Assembly: GCA_045587445.1 (NCBI GenBank) | Contig: JAZNCH010000062.1 | Location: forward strand, 1-64,000 | Length of the DNA: 64,000 nt | Source: RGIG1995 sp045587445 | GTDB taxonomy: Bacteria; Bacillota; Clostridia; Oscillospirales; CAG-272 | Reading direction: 5' to 3' | Shown here: one piece after another, positions 61,663 to 64,000 of the stretch | Layout: each line of letters begins with the position of its first letter | How positions within the stretch are numbered: the first letter of the stretch is position 1 | Made by a program: the position numbers and the translations under genes | The notes under the pieces: generated by a model | Seen by the model: only the letters and a program-made list of their open reading frames with translations | The model's database searches: none | What the model was told of the DNA's origin: nothing

Positions 61663-62241
61663 ATGATAGGTAAAATATGCGGTTTGATTTGCGTATTATC
61701 GTTTATATTTGGTCTTGTTACCGGAAACGTCGGTCAAATGAATGAGGCAATATTTGAGGGAGCTTCCAATGCTGTTTCTTTGACTGTATCGTTGATAGGT
61801 ACAATGTGTCTGTGGAACGGTATAATGCGGGTGGCTTCTGCTTCGGGATTAATTGAAAGGTTTTCAAGGGTTATGGCACCGTTGCTAAAATTTCTTTTTC
61901 CCGATGCATACAGAAAAAATAACGGTTTGGGGGAAATTGCAGTAAGTATAAGTGCAAATGTTTTTGGAATAGGAAACGCTGCAACGCCATTGGCTATTAA
62001 GGCTATGGAGAGGTTACAGCAAAACAACAATAACAAAACAGTTGCGTCAAATGATATGGTTATGTTTACGGTCTTGGGAACGGCGTCTTTGGATTTGTTT
62101 CCAACAACACTTATTGCCCTCAGGCAAACTGCGGGGAGTGTTAATGCCGTAGAGGTAGTGGTGCCTATATGGATATGTTCGTTTGTTACGGCAGCTTTAG
62201 GTGTTATTTTAGTTAAGATATTTTGTTTTCAAAAGGCATAA
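61663..62241 (+). CDS. spmA: Spore maturation protein A
   Basis: This 192-residue membrane protein is SpmA: nucleoside-recognition (GATE) fold with EGASNAVSLTVSLIGTMCLWNGIMR, PDAYRKNNGLGEIAVSISANVFG and GIGNAATPLA (quoted in part). It acts with SpmB in spore-core dehydration. RBS TAGGAG precedes ATG 61663. spmB starts 49 bases after its stop. The pair supports endospore formation. Confidence 0.94.
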   Translation: MIGKICGLICVLSFIFGLVTGNVGQMNEAIFEGASNAVSLTVSLIGTMCLWNGIMRVASASGLIERFSRVMAPLLKFLFPDAYRKNNGLGEIAVSISANVFGIGNAATPLAIKAMERLQQNNNNKTVASNDMVMFTVLGTASLDLFPTTLIALRQTAGSVNAVEVVVPIWICSFVTAALGVILVKIFCFQKA

Positions 62242-62289
62242 TATAATATATATAATAAAATAGGAAGGAAATTTTCGGAGAGAAAGCGA

Positions 62290-62808
62290 ATGTATGCAGT
62301 ATCAAAGTTAATAGTACCGTTGGTTTTGGCGTTGACGGGATTGGGAATGTTTTTTTCAAAGAAAGATTTGTTTACCGAGTTTACAGTGGGGGCAAAAGAG
62401 GGAATGAAAACGGCTGTGGGGCTGTTGCCCACTTTGGTGGCTCTTATTTCTGCTATTGCCATGTTTAATGCGAGTGGGGCTGCCGATGCTTTGGCAAAGT
62501 TTCTTGCACCTATGGGGAGTAAAATTGGTATACCGTCGGAAATAATCCCTCTTATACTTGTCAGACCGCTTTCGGGTGGAGCATCTACTGCTTTGATTGC
62601 CGATATTTTTGAAAAATACGGTGCAGATAGCTTGGCGGGACGGTGTGCATCGGTTATTGCAGGGTCATCAGATACCCTTTTGTACATAATTTCAGTCTAT
62701 TTTGGGGCTGTGGGGGTCAAAAAAACGCGTGGAACTGTCCCTGTTGCCTTTATTGTGGCATCTTTTTGCGTTGTTTTAGCCGTTTTTTTGTGCAGAATCT
62801 TCTTTTAA
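62290..62808 (+). CDS. spmB: Spore maturation protein B
   Basis: This 172-residue membrane protein is SpmB: ARE motif region KEGMKTAVGLLPTLVALISAIAMF (quoted in part), LVRPLSGGASTALIADIF and GSSDTLLYIISVYFGAVGVKKTR. RBS GGAGAG precedes ATG 62290. It completes the SpmAB pair. The S10 promoter region begins about 90 bases after the stop. Confidence 0.94.
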   Translation: MYAVSKLIVPLVLALTGLGMFFSKKDLFTEFTVGAKEGMKTAVGLLPTLVALISAIAMFNASGAADALAKFLAPMGSKIGIPSEIIPLILVRPLSGGASTALIADIFEKYGADSLAGRCASVIAGSSDTLLYIISVYFGAVGVKKTRGTVPVAFIVASFCVVLAVFLCRIFF

Positions 62809-62896
62809 TTCGCCAAAATTGTGCATAATGTTGATAAAAATGGTTAAAAATAGGGAAAAGTTCTACGAATATGATAGATAAAAATATGTAAAACTA

Positions 62897-62925
62897 TTGC
62901 AATTATGGGGAGATTATGATATAAT
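62897..62925 (+). promoter_or_regulatory. Promoter of the S10 ribosomal operon
   Basis: TTGCAA at 62897-62902 and TATAAT at 62920-62925, 17-base spacing. Confidence 0.7.
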
Positions 62926-62931
62926 CATAAG

Positions 62932-63180
62932 GCTTGATGTGCGTTGAAGCGAGAGGTTGCTGCAGAAATGCAGGTAATTTTCGTGGAGTATGTCCGATAT
63001 TTAACCGGGCGACAGCAAATTGCTAAACACTTTCCCGTGCCTTTTGGTGCGGACGTTACCCGGATTTTGCCAAGAGTTGCAGGCAAATTCCGTTTTTTGT
63101 AGGGTCCATCGCAAAACACCCGGAAGAGTGTTAGAAACAATTTCGGCCCTTTTAAATGGAGTGTATTATTTAAAAGGAGG
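62932..63180 (+). promoter_or_regulatory. Structured S10-operon leader with terminator-like hairpin
   Basis: The leader, about 250 bases, contains CTGCA-GAAA-TGCAG (62960-62973 region), a 7-bp stem CCGTGCC/GGTGCGG (63035-63052), a long stem CGGATTTTGCC (63061-63071) with GGCAAATTCCG (63082-63092) directly followed by T6, and AACAC/GTGTT (63115-63132). The long stem plus T6 is a probable terminator, so the leader may control S10-operon transcription by attenuation, as ribosomal-protein leaders (for example L4-binding) do in other bacteria. The precise leader class is not established here. Confidence 0.65.
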
Positions 63181-63189
63181 CAAAAACAA

Positions 63190-63501
63190 ATGGCAGTTAT
63201 TGAGAAACTCAGAATCCGTCTTAAGAGCTACGATCACACATTGATCGACCAGGCTTCAGAGAAGATCGTTGAGACAGCGAAGAGAAACGGTGCTAAGGTA
63301 TCCGGTCCTATTCCGCTTCCCACCGAAAAAGAGGTAGTTACGATCCTTCGTGCTGTTCACAAGTATAAGGACAGCCGCGAACAGTTCGAATTGAGAACTC
63401 ACAAGCGTCTTATTGACGTAATCAAACCGTCAGAAGAAGCAGTTAAGGCTTTCACAAGTCTTGAGCTTCCCGCCGGTGTTGAAATTGAAATCAAGTTGTA
63501 A
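63190..63501 (+). CDS. rpsJ: Ribosomal protein S10
   Basis: This 103-residue 30S protein is S10 (also NusE): KLRIRLKSYDHTLIDQASEKIVETAKRNGAKVSGPIPLPTEK (quoted as KLRIRLKSYDHTLIDQ and GPIPLPTEK) and ELRTHKRLIDVI. AAAAGGAGG precedes ATG 63190. It begins the S10 operon; rplC follows after 87 bases, in which GAGACC-GAAA-GGTCTC and GTTGG/CCAAC hairpins occur without a T-run. Confidence 0.97.
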   Translation: MAVIEKLRIRLKSYDHTLIDQASEKIVETAKRNGAKVSGPIPLPTEKEVVTILRAVHKYKDSREQFELRTHKRLIDVIKPSEEAVKAFTSLELPAGVEIEIKL

Positions 63502-63588
63502 TAAAAATTACGGCTCTGATATGAGACCGAAAGGTCTCCGGTCACGTTGGATTTTCCAACCAATAACCTAACAGGAGGAAAAAGAAAG

Positions 63589-64000
63589 ATGAAAAAAGCG
63601 ATCATCGGTAAGAAACTCGGGATGACACAGATTTTCGATGAAAAAGGCAACGTAATTCCGGTAACCGTAATCGAAGCGGGACCCTGTGTGGTTTCGCAGA
63701 TCAAAACAAACGAAACAGATGGTTATGAGGCAGTTCAGCTCGGCTTTATGGATATAGCCGAAAGAAAGCTGAGCAAGGCTGAAGCGGGTCACTTGAAGAA
63801 GGCCGGCGTTTCCATGAAGAAGCACTTGAAAGAATTCAGACTCGACGACATTTCCGGCTACAAGCTTGGCGATACCGTCACCGCAGACATCTTTGCCGCA
63901 GGTGAAAAGGTCGACATTACCGGTATTACAAAGGGTCATGGTTACACAGGTGCTATCAAGAGATGGAACCAGCACACTCTTATGAAGACTCACGGCGTAG
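63589..64000 (+). CDS. rplC: Ribosomal protein L3 (5' part, runs off the window)
   Basis: The first 137 codons match L3: MKKAIIGKKLGMTQIFDEKGN, VTVIEAGPCVV and the DITGITKGHGYTGAIKRW region near the window end, which carries the loop that reaches the peptidyl-transferase centre. L3 nucleates 50S assembly. The gene is cut by the window edge, so its C-terminus is not seen. ACAGGAGG precedes ATG 63589. It is the second gene of the S10 operon. Confidence 0.97.
   Translation, partial: MKKAIIGKKLGMTQIFDEKGNVIPVTVIEAGPCVVSQIKTNETDGYEAVQLGFMDIAERKLSKAEAGHLKKAGVSMKKHLKEFRLDDISGYKLGDTVTADIFAAGEKVDITGITKGHGYTGAIKRWNQHTLMKTHGV

Overview
The window comes from a low-GC, anaerobic, endospore-forming Gram-positive bacterium of the class Clostridia, probably an Oscillospiraceae-like gut lineage. 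This rests on spore genes (SpoVG, SpmA, SpmB and a SigH-like sigma factor), a glycyl-radical anaerobic ribonucleotide reductase, a pyruvate:ferredoxin oxidoreductase, LPXTG-like cell-wall sorting signals (VPKTG, VPETG), AGGAGG ribosome sites and the arrangement of the tRNA and S10 operons. No phage, CRISPR array, insertion sequence or plasmid function is visible. The accessory content is dispersed palindromic repeats, two surface-protein genes and a few small cassettes.

Layout. 1-8 kb: DUF4364 regulator-like protein, SigH-like sigma factor, a zinc-ribbon protein, an RlmB-type rRNA methyltransferase, an 894-residue membrane protein that looks like a catalytically dead P1B-type ATPase, and a radical-SAM/DUF2344 pair. 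8-17.3 kb: an eight-gene de novo pyrimidine operon (pyrC-carB-pyrK-pyrD-pyrF-pyrE-pyrB-pyrI) behind a strong promoter and a leader with an intrinsic terminator; carA and pyrR are absent. 17.5-33.7 kb: a surface locus with a 3093-residue wall-anchored protein (vWA domain plus 16 FctA-like pilin domains), a tRNA-Met/tRNA-Glu pair, a 1448-residue four-module wall-anchored protein and an exported trigger-factor-like prolyl isomerase. 33.7-35.3 kb: a FliB-like protein, a four-helix-bundle protein beside a hairpin cluster, and tRNA-Trp. 35.6-46.5 kb: PFOR, M3 oligopeptidase, split transketolase, thioredoxin, SpoVG and MurC. 46.8-48.1 kb: an AT-rich sigma/anti-sigma-like pair between direct repeats. 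48.5-55.5 kb: phosphopantetheinyl transferase, QueT, lipoate ligase, a methyltransferase, a GNAT enzyme, a NYN-domain protein and DNA polymerase I. 55.5-58.3 kb: a DUF559 gene between direct repeats, then an XRE regulator divergent from a C39-peptidase lipoprotein with three operator-like boxes. 58.3-64 kb: nrdDG with paired NrdR-like boxes, an AbrB-type regulator, spmAB, and the start of the S10 ribosomal operon behind a long structured leader.

Working together: the pyr genes cover UMP synthesis except for the glutaminase subunit CarA. PFOR, NrdDG and PyrK/PyrD1B (NAD-linked) fit an anaerobic life. Both large surface proteins end in the same class of sorting signal and probably share a sortase outside the window; the exported isomerase next to them may help them fold. 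The most unusual items are the P-type ATPase pseudoenzyme, the uncharacterised pyr leader attenuator, the exact 1131-bp duplication of a three-domain block in the giant surface protein, the hairpin cluster beside the four-helix-bundle gene together with a frameshifted relic of the same family elsewhere, and the XRE/C39 operator region.
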